Shown here: piece after piece, positions 1 to 8,973 of the stretch
Layout of the letters: each line of letters opens with the position of its first letter
How positions within the stretch are numbered: position 1 is the stretch's first letter
Assembly: GCA_021160485.1 (NCBI GenBank)
Contig: JAGHCL010000216.1
Span: forward strand, 1-20,318
Origin: Candidatus Desulfofervidaceae bacterium
GTDB taxonomy: Bacteria; Desulfobacterota; Desulfofervidia; Desulfofervidales; Desulfofervidaceae
Length of the DNA stretch: 20,318 nucleotides
Direction of reading: 5' to 3'
Position numbers and translations under genes: made by a program
Notes under the pieces: model-generated
Told to the model about the DNA's origin: nothing
What the model saw: the letters and a program-made list of their open reading frames with translations, nothing else
Database searches by the model: none

Positions 1-122
1 GAATTGGGATTATCTGTTTTGGTTCAAAAGTAGACTTATATCTGCCCGAAAACGCAACCCTCCTTCCTCTTTTAGGAAAAAAGGTAAAAGCAGGAGAAAC
101 CATTTTAGGATATTGGTCATGA
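1..122 (+). CDS. psd: Phosphatidylserine decarboxylase, C-terminal fragment
   Basis: The window opens inside a reading frame (codons from base 3) that encodes about 39 residues and ends with TGA at 120-122. The residues [10 protein letters not shown] and the closing [13 protein letters not shown] match the C-terminal lipoyl-like barrel of bacterial phosphatidylserine decarboxylases, downstream of the pyruvoyl-forming serine. The enzyme turns phosphatidylserine into phosphatidylethanolamine at the inner membrane. Its stop codon overlaps the ATG of pssA (ATGA, 119-122), so the two lipid genes are translationally coupled and act in consecutive steps. Only the tail is visible, so the call rests on this short match plus the neighbour. 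Confidence 0.8.
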   Translation, partial: IGIICFGSKVDLYLPENATLLPLLGKKVKAGETILGYWS

Positions 123-871
123 AAACAAAGGAAAAACGTGGGTTTTATATTTTACCCAATTTGCTCACCACTGCTAGTATGTTCGCTGGTTTTTACGCCA
201 TTGTCGCCTCTATCCAGGGTCAGTGGGAAAAGGCAGTTATTGCTATTCTAATCTCGGGTTTTCTGGATGGTCTTGATGGCAGAATAGCCAGACTAACAGG
301 CACAGTAAGTCCCTTCGGGGTTGAATATGATTCCCTAGCAGATTTAATTGCCTTTGGCGCTGCTCCGGCCATACTGATTTTTACTTATGCCCTAAACTCC
401 CTGGGCAGATGGGGATGGCTAGCTGCCTTTCTTTATCTGGCCTGTGGGGCATTACGTTTGGCCCGTTTTAACACTCAGGTAAAAAAAGTGGATGCCCATT
501 ACTTTATCGGTCTACCTATTCCAGCTGCGGCTGGGGCCTTGGCCTTAACGGCGATCAATTCTTTACAATGGCAAATCCCTCAAGAGGTAACCCAGTACCT
601 GCTTTTGACCCTTACCTATCTTCTCTCTTTTTTGATGGTCAGCACTATACGTTACCGCAGCTTTAAAGATTTAGAATGGGTAAGACATAAACCTTTCCGG
701 GCTTCGGTGTTGGGTGTCTTGTTCTTAGTAGTTATCATGAGCCATCCTTTTCTTATGCTATGGTGTATTTCCTTAATTTACATGCTCTCTGGCCCTGTTG
801 CTCTTTCCTTCTACCTTATACGCCGTCGCAAAATACAGGTTGAAAAAGAAGAAACACTCCTAGGAGGTTAA
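119..871 (+). CDS. pssA: CDP-diacylglycerol--serine O-phosphatidyltransferase
   Basis: Makes phosphatidylserine from CDP-diacylglycerol and serine in the inner membrane; psd just upstream then decarboxylates the product. The 250-residue protein is hydrophobic with several membrane segments. It carries the CDP-alcohol phosphotransferase signature DG(x2)AR(x8)G(x3)D(x3)D, seen from [10 protein letters not shown] through GVEYDSLAD at about residues 49-75, with all acidic metal ligands present. I chose ATG at 119 over the in-frame TTG at 113 because AGGA (107-110) lies eight bases upstream and the ATG overlaps the psd stop. The length is usual for the short bacterial type II enzyme. The gene ends two bases before the leuC start region, and the leuC ribosome binding site lies inside its last codons. 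Confidence 0.95.
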   Translation: MKTKEKRGFYILPNLLTTASMFAGFYAIVASIQGQWEKAVIAILISGFLDGLDGRIARLTGTVSPFGVEYDSLADLIAFGAAPAILIFTYALNSLGRWGWLAAFLYLACGALRLARFNTQVKKVDAHYFIGLPIPAAAGALALTAINSLQWQIPQEVTQYLLLTLTYLLSFLMVSTIRYRSFKDLEWVRHKPFRASVLGVLFLVVIMSHPFLMLWCISLIYMLSGPVALSFYLIRRRKIQVEKEETLLGG

Positions 872-872
872 A

Positions 873-2135
873 ATGGGAATGACGATTACAGAAAAAATTC
901 TGGCTGCCCATGCAGACCTGGACATGGTTAAACCCGGGCAGTTGATAAAAGCAAGGGTAGACATGGCCCTGGCCAACGATATCACTGCACCTTTGGCCAT
1001 TAAGGCTTTTAAATCAGCCGGTGGGGAAAAAGTATTTGCCCAGGACAAAATTTCACTTGTCCTGGATCACTTTACCCCCAATAAGGACATTCCTTCGGCT
1101 ATCCAGTGTCAGGAAGTAAGAAAGTTTGCTTATGAACAAGACATCATCAACTTTTATGACGTAGGTAGTGTAGGTATTGAGCATGTGCTTTTGCCTGAAC
1201 AGGGTCTGGTGTTACCCGGCGATGTGGTCATTGGGGCAGATAGCCATACCTGTACCTATGGGGCCCTAGGTGCCTTTTCCACAGGCGTAGGCAGCACAGA
1301 TCTGGGAGCAGTGATGCTTACAGGTGAAATCTGGCTTAAAGTCCCACCCAGTATAAAGCTGGTTTACAAGGGCTCTTTACCAAAGTGGATTACAGGGAAA
1401 GATTTAATTCTTTATACCATTGGAGACCTGGGCGTAGAGGGAGCCCTTTACAAAGCCATGGAATTCTGTGGTGAAACTATCAGCCAGCTTTCTATGGATG
1501 CGAGATTCACCATGGCCAACATGGCTATTGAAGCTGGGGCCAAAAATGGTATTTTTGCCCCGGATGAAAAGACAGAAGCCTATGTCCAACCAAGGGCAAA
1601 AAGAACATACCAAATTTATCGGAGTGACCCAGACGCTGAATATCTCTTCACCCGAGAATATGATGTAAGTACACTAGAACCTCAAGTGGCCCTCCCGCAT
1701 TCTCCGGATAATGTCAGAGGAGTTTCGGAAGTAGGTGAAATCAAAATAGATCAGGTAGTCATTGGTTCCTGCACCAACGGACGCCTAGAAGATTTAAGAC
1801 TGGCCGCAAGTATTTTGAAAGGGAAAAAAATTGCTAAAGGTGTACGCTGTATTGTAATTCCAGGTACTCAGCAAGTTTATCTAGATGCCCTGAAGGAAGG
1901 TATCATAGAGACATTTATTGAAGCAGGAGCCGCCGTAAGCACTCCTACCTGTGGTCCTTGCCTGGGAGGTCACATGGGTGTGCTGGCACCTGGAGAAAAG
2001 GCCGTTTCTACTACAAACAGGAATTTTATTGGACGGATGGGACATTCTCAAAGCGAAGTTTATCTGACCAGCCCAGCCGTGGCCGCAGCATCGGCCATTG
2101 CCGGTAAAATTGTGGGACCGGAGGAGGTAAATTAG
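873..2135 (+). CDS. leuC: 3-isopropylmalate dehydratase large subunit
   Basis: Large catalytic subunit of the aconitase-type hydro-lyase that isomerises 2-isopropylmalate to 3-isopropylmalate in leucine synthesis, with LeuD as partner. The 420-residue length fits the compact archaeal/thermophile-type LeuC (HacA/LeuC2 branch). The three [4Fe-4S] ligands are visible: Cys300 in GSCTNG, and Cys360 and Cys363 in [10 protein letters not shown]. Substrate-loop motifs [13 protein letters not shown] and [10 protein letters not shown] are intact. The start at 873 is set by TAGGAGG at 861-867, inside the end of pssA. leuD follows after 118 bases. Homoaconitase or a related dehydratase is possible, because this subfamily is hard to separate by eye and neither leuA nor leuB is nearby. 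Confidence 0.92.
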   Translation: MGMTITEKILAAHADLDMVKPGQLIKARVDMALANDITAPLAIKAFKSAGGEKVFAQDKISLVLDHFTPNKDIPSAIQCQEVRKFAYEQDIINFYDVGSVGIEHVLLPEQGLVLPGDVVIGADSHTCTYGALGAFSTGVGSTDLGAVMLTGEIWLKVPPSIKLVYKGSLPKWITGKDLILYTIGDLGVEGALYKAMEFCGETISQLSMDARFTMANMAIEAGAKNGIFAPDEKTEAYVQPRAKRTYQIYRSDPDAEYLFTREYDVSTLEPQVALPHSPDNVRGVSEVGEIKIDQVVIGSCTNGRLEDLRLAASILKGKKIAKGVRCIVIPGTQQVYLDALKEGIIETFIEAGAAVSTPTCGPCLGGHMGVLAPGEKAVSTTNRNFIGRMGHSQSEVYLTSPAVAAASAIAGKIVGPEEVN

Positions 2136-2253
2136 AAGGCAAACGTGTTAAATCTATTGCGTTAATGCGCACGTAAAAACGTTTTACTGACATTAATCCA
2201 TTTGAGCGTAAGAAATTGGATAAAAAGGCTTTTGATAATAAAGGAGGCATAAA

Positions 2254-2748
2254 GTGAACATCACAGGTAAAGCTTGGCGGTTTGGAGATAACGTTGACAC
2301 CGATATTATCATTCCCGCCCGGTATTTAAACACATCAGACCCAAAGGAACTGGCTAAACATTGTATGGAAGGCATAAAACCTGGCTTTACTGAACTGGTG
2401 AAAGAAGGTGATATTATTGTGGCTGGACGGAATTTTGGTTGTGGCTCCTCACGAGAACATGCCCCTTTGGCTATTAAGGCAGCCGGAATTCAGGTAGTTG
2501 TTGCGAAAAGTTTTGCCCGTATTTTTTATAGAAATGCGTTTAATATCGGTTTGCCCATCATAGAATCTGAGGAAGTTGTAGATGCCACTGAAGAAGGCGA
2601 CACCCTAAAAATTGACCTTGATAAAGGTGAGGTAATAAACTTAACCAAAAATCTTGTTTTTACCATTCAACCCTTGCCAGATTTCATGAAGGAACTAATA
2701 ACGGATGGCGGCTTAATTCCACATCTGGCCAAAAAAGGTGGATATTAA
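2254..2748 (+). CDS. leuD: 3-isopropylmalate dehydratase small subunit
   Basis: Swivelling-domain partner of LeuC; closes the active site and recognises the substrate. The 164-residue protein shows the family hallmarks: GDNVDTDIIIPARYL near the N-terminus, NFGCGSSREHAPLAI at about residues 62-76, and FARIFYRNAFNIGLP after it. The specificity loop reads YLNT, a form common in bacterial LeuD proteins of this short type. The start codon is GTG at 2254, supported by AAGGAGG at 2241-2247. The 118-base gap before it holds no gene; a short open stretch in it has no start codon. A 58-base gap leads to asd, where leuB might be expected but is absent. Confidence 0.92.
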   Translation: MNITGKAWRFGDNVDTDIIIPARYLNTSDPKELAKHCMEGIKPGFTELVKEGDIIVAGRNFGCGSSREHAPLAIKAAGIQVVVAKSFARIFYRNAFNIGLPIIESEEVVDATEEGDTLKIDLDKGEVINLTKNLVFTIQPLPDFMKELITDGGLIPHLAKKGGY

Positions 2749-2806
2749 AACTCATTTTATGGATGGAAGATAAAACAATTGAATTTGTCAAAATAGGAGG
2801 GCATTT

Positions 2807-3823
2807 ATGAAATCAGTCAATGTGGCTGTTGTTGGCGCTACGGGCGCGGTTGGTAATGAAATGAGAAAAACTTTAGAGCAGCGGAATTTTCCAGTGAAAA
2901 ATTTGAGACTGCTTGCCTCCAAACGCTCTGTTGGAAAAAAGTTCACCTTTCATGGTGAAGAAATACCAGTGGAGGAATTGACTGAAGATTCTTTTCAGGA
3001 CATTCAAATTGCTCTCTTTTCCGCCGGGGCTTCGGTGAGCAAACAATATGCACCCCTGGCTGCCGCAGCCGGAGCAGTGGTCATTGACAACTCCTCTGCC
3101 TTCAGGCAGGAGCCGGATATCCCCTTAGTAGTCCCTGAAGTTAATCCACATGCCATTGCCCAATACAAAAACCGTGGCATTATTGCTAATCCCAATTGCT
3201 CTACCATCCAGATGGTTGTGGCGTTAAAGCCTATCCATGATGTAGCCAGGATAAAACGGGTCATTGTTGCTACCTATCAGGCTGTTTCCGGTACAGGTCA
3301 GAAGGCCATTGATGAGTTAGAAACCCAGGTAAGGCAGCTTTTTAATCTCAAACCCGTTACGCCAAACGTTTATCCCTACCAGATTGCCTTTAACTGTCTG
3401 CCTCACATAGATGTCTTCTTTGAAAACGGCTATACCAAAGAAGAAATGAAGATGTATTATGAGACGAAAAAGATCATGGAAGATGATTCAATTACGGTTA
3501 GTGCTACCTGTGTGCGTGTTCCTGTATTTTATGGCCATTCAGAAGCTGTCCACATGGAGTTAGAAAAGAAACTCACGGCTAGTGAAGTGCGAGAAATATT
3601 AAGTAAGGCACCGGGAGTGATTGTAGTGGACGATCCATCCCATAATCTCTATCCTCTAGCCATAGAAGCAGCAGGTAAGGACGAAGTATTTGTAGGCCGC
3701 ATTCGTGAGGATTTGGCCTTTGAAAACGGTATTGCTTTCTGGGTGGTAGCCGATAATATCCGCAAAGGGGCGGCCCTAAATGCGGTGCAAATTGCGGAGA
3801 TTTTGCTGGATAAATACCTGTAA
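2807..3823 (+). CDS. asd: Aspartate-semialdehyde dehydrogenase
   Basis: NADPH-dependent reductive dephosphorylation of aspartyl phosphate to aspartate semialdehyde, the branch point to lysine/diaminopimelate, threonine and methionine. The 338-residue protein has the N-terminal nucleotide-binding motif VGATGAVGNEM, the active-site Cys131 in NPNCSTIQ, the VSGTGQKA loop, and GHSEAVHMEL with the second catalytic His region. Length and motif order are standard for the family. A strong site (AGGAGG, 2795-2800) precedes ATG 2807. Its stop (3821-3823) directly abuts the ATG of rsmD, so both are co-transcribed and probably coupled. Confidence 0.95.
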   Translation: MKSVNVAVVGATGAVGNEMRKTLEQRNFPVKNLRLLASKRSVGKKFTFHGEEIPVEELTEDSFQDIQIALFSAGASVSKQYAPLAAAAGAVVIDNSSAFRQEPDIPLVVPEVNPHAIAQYKNRGIIANPNCSTIQMVVALKPIHDVARIKRVIVATYQAVSGTGQKAIDELETQVRQLFNLKPVTPNVYPYQIAFNCLPHIDVFFENGYTKEEMKMYYETKKIMEDDSITVSATCVRVPVFYGHSEAVHMELEKKLTASEVREILSKAPGVIVVDDPSHNLYPLAIEAAGKDEVFVGRIREDLAFENGIAFWVVADNIRKGAALNAVQIAEILLDKYL

Positions 3824-4363
3824 ATGCGGGTAATCACAGGAAAGTATAAAGGCCGGCGTCTGGTTGTACCTGCCGGCCTTAAAATCAGGCCCAGCAGTGA
3901 CAGAGTTAAAGAATCCATCTTTAACATATTACCATCCTTATCCCAAGACACCATTGTCCTTGACCTTTATGCCGGTACAGGCAATCTGGGCATAGAGGCC
4001 CTCAGCCGAGGTGCAAAAAGAGCCGTCTTTATAGACAAACACCATCTAGCTATCCAGGCAATTAAAAAGAATCTCCTAGCGCTGGGGATAAAAAAAGAAG
4101 CCGTCATTTACAAACGGGACATCCTAAAAGGACTTAACTTTCTTAAAGATACCTATCACCTCATTTTCATGGACCCTCCTTACGCCAAGGGTTATGTGGA
4201 AAAAACATTAAATCTTATTCGCCATTTACCCGGGTTATTGGCAAAAGAGGGAATTATCGTCATAGAACATTCTCCTCAAGAGCGATTTTCTCTTGAAGGG
4301 TTTTTGTTAATAGACAAAAGACAGTATGGCCAAACCGAAGTAAGCTTTTTGCAAACCGAATAA
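3824..4363 (+). CDS. rsmD: 16S rRNA (guanine(966)-N(2))-methyltransferase
   Basis: Methylates N2 of G966 of 16S rRNA during small-subunit assembly, using S-adenosylmethionine. The 179-residue protein starts with MRVITGKYKGRRL, typical of RsmD. It has the SAM-binding loop DLYAGTGNLGIEALSRGA at about residues 46-63 and the amino-methyltransferase motif MDPPYAKG near residue 115, a DPPY variant of the NPPY motif. It abuts asd with no spacer and has no visible ribosome binding site of its own outside the asd end, which suggests coupling. coaD, a common neighbour of rsmD, is not present; a toxin-antitoxin pair follows instead. Confidence 0.93.
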   Translation: MRVITGKYKGRRLVVPAGLKIRPSSDRVKESIFNILPSLSQDTIVLDLYAGTGNLGIEALSRGAKRAVFIDKHHLAIQAIKKNLLALGIKKEAVIYKRDILKGLNFLKDTYHLIFMDPPYAKGYVEKTLNLIRHLPGLLAKEGIIVIEHSPQERFSLEGFLLIDKRQYGQTEVSFLQTE

Positions 4364-4432
4364 GGCGTAAAAACTAAATCCAACTTTCCATCTTTTGGAC
4401 AAAAAATCCAGTTTTTCAGAAAGGTTTTTTTC

Positions 4433-4461
4433 TTGACGCTAAAAACAAGTTATGGTAGAGG
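4433..4461 (+). promoter_or_regulatory. Candidate promoter of hicBA
   Basis: TTGACG (4433-4438) and TAGAGG (4456-4461) are separated by 17 bases, a sigma70-like layout with a good -35 and a weak -10. The pair lies about 50 bases before hicB. An 8-base palindrome AGCTAGCT (4487-4494) between this promoter and the start could be an operator for the antitoxin, but that is inference. The hicB ribosome binding site is AGGGA at 4503-4507. Confidence 0.4.
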
Positions 4462-4510
4462 AAAAGCATCCAAGAGAATAAAATAAAGCTAGCTAGAAAA
4501 ATAGGGAATT

Positions 4511-4702
4511 ATGAAAACAGTAAAATTTAAATACTGGCAAGATGGTAAATGGTGGATTGGATATTTAGAAGAATATCCTGATTATATGACCCAAGGAGAA
4601 ACTTTTGAAGAATTAAAGGAGAATCTTAAAGACCTTTATAAAGATTTAACAAGTGGTGAGATACCATGTGTAAGGAAAGTAGCTGAACTGAAAGTAGCAT
4701 GA
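4511..4702 (+). CDS. hicB: HicB-type antitoxin
   Basis: A 63-residue protein with the HicB fold pattern: short strands in KFKYWQDGKWWIGYLEEYPD, then GETFEELKENLKDLYKDL, the partly degenerate RNase H-like core that binds and blocks HicA. It lacks the extra C-terminal DNA-binding domain found in longer HicB proteins, so how it would autoregulate is unclear. It overlaps hicA by four bases (ATGA, 4699-4702), the usual coupled arrangement, with the antitoxin first. Placed between rsmD and the convergent cobN gene, the pair looks like a small mobile module inserted into a core region. The family call rests on the pattern plus the unmistakable toxin neighbour. Confidence 0.8.
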   Translation: MKTVKFKYWQDGKWWIGYLEEYPDYMTQGETFEELKENLKDLYKDLTSGEIPCVRKVAELKVA

Positions 4703-4881
4703 AAAGAAGGGATTTAATCAGGAAAATAGAGGAGATGAGATGTATTTTTATAAGACATGGTGGAAGGCATGATTGGTATCAAAATCCAAGGACAAAAGTA
4801 TCTCAGCCAATACCAAGACATAGAGAAATAAACGACAAGCTTGCTAAGCATATTATAAAGATGTTAAAGGATGATATCTAA
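4699..4881 (+). CDS. hicA: HicA-type mRNA interferase toxin
   Basis: A 60-residue protein of the YcfA/HicA family, a small double-stranded-RNA-binding-like fold that cleaves mRNA when not bound by HicB. It shows MKRRDLIRKIEE at the N-terminus, then GGRHDWYQNP with the catalytic His, and the closing PIPRHREINDKLAKHIIKML typical of the family. The active-site His is present, so the toxin looks intact. The start overlaps the hicB stop. The 116 bases between its stop and the convergent end of cobN (4882-4997) contain no gene and no clear terminator. Confidence 0.88.
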   Translation: MKRRDLIRKIEEMRCIFIRHGGRHDWYQNPRTKVSQPIPRHREINDKLAKHIIKMLKDDI

Positions 4882-4997
4882 TTTAGGTGTTATGCTGTTG
4901 AAAACGAGGGGTTGATATTTATCACAGTATCTAGGTGCAGGACACAAGCAAAAAAATAGCTGCTCTGCTTCAGTTGAAATTGAACAAAACCAAATAA

Positions 4998-7900
4998 TCA
5001 CTTATCTGCCAGTGCTTTTTGCATTAACCTTGCCCAGTTTTCTATTTCTTCTGCCGTAATCACATCCACCATTCCACCCTGAAATTCACCCCTAGTATCG
5101 CCCATATCCTCTTCCAGCCAGCCTTCTATCTCCAGATATGTTTCTTGAAGTCTCTCTAGCACCTCCGGGTCAGCCTGCCAGAGACCCCGCTCATGGGCCT
5201 CTAAGAGACGACGCGATATCTCCTCCATGGCCCAAGGGTTATTTTTTTGAAAGAAATCTCGCATCTCCTCATCAAGGACAAATTTGCGAGCAATATCGTC
5301 AAAAATCCAGTCATCTACCTGCTGCGTGGTTGCCTCCCAACCAAAGACGCGCCCAATCCGCTTGCTAATATCACCAGCACCTTTATAGCCATGACGCTTC
5401 ATGCCCTCTATCCATTTGGGATTGAGCAACTTAGTACGCACCACCCGCCTTATTTCGTCCGCCAAATCGTTAACTTCTATCTTTTCAGGATCACGGGTGT
5501 CACCATAGTAGGCCTTTATCTCCTTTCCCGAATATACCTTGGCCGCTGCCGTAAGGCCTCCGTGAGTGCCAAAATAACAGCAACAGCCAAATAAATCATA
5601 TTCATCACTGACGACTTTATTAAAAGTAGCTTCTACCGTCTTTAAGTTTTCTATCAACTGTTGATGTGAAGGTTTGCCAAACACATCCTTCCCATAAGCA
5701 TACCCATTCCAGTAAACGAATATATCGGCTAAGTCCTTTTCTTCTTTCCAGGCTGAGGCATAAACGGCCAGATTTACACCTGCCATATAAGTGCCGGGTT
5801 TACTGGCAAAAATGCGGTAAGTTGCCTCACGCCAGGCCTCTTTATGCGATTCTGTTTTTCCTTTAGAGTTTAGCTGTTCCAGGGTGTGTTTGCGCACAAA
5901 ATTCATCTCTACTGGCTCATCCAGGCTCGCCACTGTCATGATGGCTTCATCTATCAACCCTATGCAGTTGGGGAAATTATCCCGCGTAATGCCAGACACT
6001 CGGATAGTAACATCAATCCGAGGACGTTTTAGCTCTTCTAAAGGAATAATTTCAAAACTCTTTACCCGTCCATTACTGCGCCAAATTGGTCTGACCCCTA
6101 ACAAATACATTATCTGTGCCATGCCTTCGCCATCAGACCACATGATGTCCGTGCACATCCAGTAAAAACCTATATTTTCTGGATAACGCCCTTCTTCTTT
6201 TAAATGCTTGGCGAGAGTGGCTTCGGCCAATCTCATTCCAACTCGCCAGGCTGCTTTCGTCGGCACACGCTGGGGGTCTAAGGAGTAAAAATTCCGCCCT
6301 GTCGGTAACACATCAGGTCGTCCTCTGGTAATTAAACCTGAAGGGCCAGGAGGAATATAACCACCAGCAAATCCGCGCAATAAACTATCTACTTCTTTAC
6401 TGGCTTCAATACGCCTGTTTATCTCCAAGACCTTATCTTTAAGCAAAGCAAGTTGTGGTAAGGCCGTCTTCTCTTTAAGCCAATCACCCATGACTTCCTG
6501 AGCTAACTTCTCTAAAGGAACTTCAGGGTTGTTTAAAAATGTCCTGATAAATGACTTGGATAATTCCTCCAGACGAGAGAGCAACTGCCCATAGGTAAGC
6601 TTTAAGACAGGATGGTAATAATCAGGTCTATTTAAAACCTCTTGTATATCTAAACCCATAAGAGTTAAGAGAGCGCGTCTAAAAGAAACACCCTCTCCAT
6701 CGTCATAGCGTAAAATGGCCCGTATAAATTCCACCCGTTTTTCTCCTTTTGGCAACTCACCAAAGATGTGCATACCATCCTGTGTCTGACTGGAGCGAAT
6801 GCGGGTCAAGACCTCATGCAGCCTTTTTACAATTTCACCAAAGGGCATATCTTCTTCTAAGTGGATTTCCTTATCTAATTTTGCGTCTTTCATTTTATCT
6901 AAAATCATGTGCTCCAGAGTATGCGCCCGGGCCCTATCACCAATCTGGGCTTGTTGGTATTCATCTAAAAGCCGCTCCAGTTCAGCCAGACCTTCATAAA
7001 GTCCACTCTCTACCAACACTGTTTGCATGTGGTCTACCAGTGTGGCATAGCTCCGCCGTTTTGCAATCACCCCTTCAGGAGGATTGTCTGAGTTGTAAAT
7101 GTAAAGATGTGGCAATCTATCTATGGCTAAATCAGGAAAGCAAGCAGCCGAGAGCCCTACCCCTTTTCCAGGTAAAAATTCCAGGTTGCCATGTGTACCC
7201 ACATGAACAATGACGTCCACCCCAAATATGTCCTGTAAATAGCGATAAGTGGCAATATACTGATGGGGCGGTGGTACATCAGGGTCGTGTAAAATTTTAC
7301 ACACCCGACCGTCGCAGCGGGACCCCGCACAACCGCGCTTGGGTTGAACACAGACCACAGCATTACCATAACTTACGCCGGTAACAACGATTTTGCCATC
7401 ATAAACCATGGCCGCCGGCACACCATGCATGGGTTCACCCGGAGGATTACCCCAGACCTCGCAAATGCGCTTTTTTACCTTATCAGGGTAGGCATCAAAC
7501 CACTTTTGATAAGTCTCTAGGGAAAGCAAGGCTAAAGCTCCGCCTTTGTTGACAATCTCTTCTACCGTTGTCCAACGAAATTCAGAAATGGCCTTACGGG
7601 ACATGATGGTTTCTATTAATTCTTTGCCGTCCTTTGGGGGATGGGCAATCTCATAACCCTCTGCCTTCAGCCGATTTAAAATCCGGGCAACGCTTTCCAG
7701 GGTATCCAGATGCGCTCCCCCGCCAACGCTGGCCTCTACACTCGCACAGGGATTATTATGTAAAATAAAGGCAATTTTCCTTTGTGATTTGGGTTTATAC
7801 CTCAACTCAACCCACTTTTTTACCCGTTCGGCCAGGTGCTGACACCGCTCTTTAATGGCCGTTCGTTCTTCTACCGTTGTACCAGTAATATTATCCTGAA

Positions 7901-8885
7901 ATTTCCTGGCCGCACCAACAATAATGGGCTCAATTACCCCTTCAAATTCGGGCATTGCTACAGACCAGCCAATTTCTGCCCCAAGCCCCTGTGGATCTTT
8001 TTCCCATTCAGAAATGGTTTTGTGATAAGAAACAACAGGCTGGAATACAGGCACGCCCAGTTGTTTCAAAAGCTCTGCCCCGGTTGTGGCTCCGTGCGGG
8101 TCAGTTAAATCCTCTCCTGTCTCCCGGCCCAGAAAAAAGGCCTGAAGTTTGATTAAGGCATCAATGCAAGGAGTGCCATCGGGCCTTAAAAAGTACTCCT
8201 TGATAACCTGCGCACTCCCCTTTGCCCCAACACTCTCGTCTTTGGTACTGTAAGAAAAGGCCGGGATGACATTCAATCCAAGTGATTCTAAAACTTCTAT
8301 GAGGGTGTCCTCTATGTCTAAAGTGCGATTTACCCAATAATAACGGGAAATAAGCAGACCCACTGTCGGTGCGTCCTTGGGTTGATACCAGGCAAGATAA
8401 CTCTCAACATCGTTAAAGTATTTATCTGCCCGCGGGTGGTAAATCCCCTGCCAAGGCATATCTTTTGGTGGTTGATAATCTATCTCATATCCAAGTGCCT
8501 CTTTAAGTATATAACAAACAAGGTTAAAAAAGTTTTCTTCACCACCAAAGTTAAGATAACGATGAGCCGTGGTAACGACTTCTGCCTGCACTGAAGATAA
8601 CACCCAATAGGCTGGGTCGTGCGAAAGACAGATTAGTGGTTTTTGCTGCGCAAGTCGCTTTAATTCAGGCTCCAAACTGTCCCAGAACGCCTCAGAAGAA
8701 CGGTAAAGCAGAATTAAATCTGCCTCTTCCAGTGCATTGATGGCTTCTGTATAAGTGTTTTCATCTGTACTTAAAGTGTAATTAGAAAAGATTTTTGCCT
8801 GTAAAAAAGGCAACTTCTGACATGCCCTGACCAGCATCCCTACATGGGAACTCCACATAATGGCAGCGAGTTTAATCTTCTGCAT
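4998..8885 (-). CDS. cobN: Cobaltochelatase large subunit CobN
   Basis: A 1295-residue protein, the full family length, binding the tetrapyrrole and performing metal insertion with an AAA+ ATPase pair (ChlI/ChlD or CobS/CobT). Conserved blocks are the N-terminal domain, MHGVPAAMVYDG, HVGTHGNLEFLPGKG (residues 561-575), a Cys-rich segment with Cys512, 519, 524 and 529 (C-x6-C-x4-C-x4-C), and the C-terminal chelatase core with YVYWNGYAYG-like repeats. The Cys cluster could hold an iron-sulfur centre, which is inference. ATG 8885 is preceded by AGGAGG (8896-8891). The likely substrate is hydrogenobyrinic acid diamide or a related corrinoid. Mg-chelatase ChlH is less likely, since no chlorophyll genes are seen; another metal-tetrapyrrole pair cannot be excluded. 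The gene ends convergent to hicA. Confidence 0.93.
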   Translation of the reverse strand: MQKIKLAAIMWSSHVGMLVRACQKLPFLQAKIFSNYTLSTDENTYTEAINALEEADLILLYRSSEAFWDSLEPELKRLAQQKPLICLSHDPAYWVLSSVQAEVVTTAHRYLNFGGEENFFNLVCYILKEALGYEIDYQPPKDMPWQGIYHPRADKYFNDVESYLAWYQPKDAPTVGLLISRYYWVNRTLDIEDTLIEVLESLGLNVIPAFSYSTKDESVGAKGSAQVIKEYFLRPDGTPCIDALIKLQAFFLGRETGEDLTDPHGATTGAELLKQLGVPVFQPVVSYHKTISEWEKDPQGLGAEIGWSVAMPEFEGVIEPIIVGAARKFQDNITGTTVEERTAIKERCQHLAERVKKWVELRYKPKSQRKIAFILHNNPCASVEASVGGGAHLDTLESVARILNRLKAEGYEIAHPPKDGKELIETIMSRKAISEFRWTTVEEIVNKGGALALLSLETYQKWFDAYPDKVKKRICEVWGNPPGEPMHGVPAAMVYDGKIVVTGVSYGNAVVCVQPKRGCAGSRCDGRVCKILHDPDVPPPHQYIATYRYLQDIFGVDVIVHVGTHGNLEFLPGKGVGLSAACFPDLAIDRLPHLYIYNSDNPPEGVIAKRRSYATLVDHMQTVLVESGLYEGLAELERLLDEYQQAQIGDRARAHTLEHMILDKMKDAKLDKEIHLEEDMPFGEIVKRLHEVLTRIRSSQTQDGMHIFGELPKGEKRVEFIRAILRYDDGEGVSFRRALLTLMGLDIQEVLNRPDYYHPVLKLTYGQLLSRLEELSKSFIRTFLNNPEVPLEKLAQEVMGDWLKEKTALPQLALLKDKVLEINRRIEASKEVDSLLRGFAGGYIPPGPSGLITRGRPDVLPTGRNFYSLDPQRVPTKAAWRVGMRLAEATLAKHLKEEGRYPENIGFYWMCTDIMWSDGEGMAQIMYLLGVRPIWRSNGRVKSFEIIPLEELKRPRIDVTIRVSGITRDNFPNCIGLIDEAIMTVASLDEPVEMNFVRKHTLEQLNSKGKTESHKEAWREATYRIFASKPGTYMAGVNLAVYASAWKEEKDLADIFVYWNGYAYGKDVFGKPSHQQLIENLKTVEATFNKVVSDEYDLFGCCCYFGTHGGLTAAAKVYSGKEIKAYYGDTRDPEKIEVNDLADEIRRVVRTKLLNPKWIEGMKRHGYKGAGDISKRIGRVFGWEATTQQVDDWIFDDIARKFVLDEEMRDFFQKNNPWAMEEISRRLLEAHERGLWQADPEVLERLQETYLEIEGWLEEDMGDTRGEFQGGMVDVITAEEIENWARLMQKALADK

Positions 8886-8904
8886 TATTTCCTCCTAAAA
8901 AACA

Positions 8905-8943
8905 AAAAGCCACGCAGGCCTTGTTTAAGCCTTCGTGGCTTTT
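8905..8943 (-). terminator. Terminator-like hairpin in the cobN leader (possible attenuator)
   Basis: Read on the - strand, AAAAGCCACG (8943-8934) pairs perfectly with CGTGGCTTTT (8914-8905). Inside, GCCT/AGGC plus AAG/CTT continue the stem to a short loop. It is followed at once by TTTTTGTTTTTT and then the cobN ribosome binding site, so it has the form of an intrinsic terminator ending eight bases before AGGAGG. A smaller alternative hairpin, AAGCC-acgaa-GGCTT, would use the 5' arm and break the terminator. Attenuation of cobN is therefore plausible. It could also simply stop upstream read-through. Confidence 0.6.
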
Positions 8944-8973
8944 ATTTACCCTTCTTGGGCAATGTTGACTTTA

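Noticed and set aside
2136..2253. Hidden small gene or leader peptide between leuC and leuD
   Set aside because: A short open stretch (RFTDINPFERKKLD...) has no start codon and begins just after a stop. No terminator or attenuator hairpin is visible.
5138..8594. Several + strand open frames of 60-154 codons inside cobN
   Set aside because: They lie opposite a conserved 1295-residue gene, have unlikely protein composition and show no family features.
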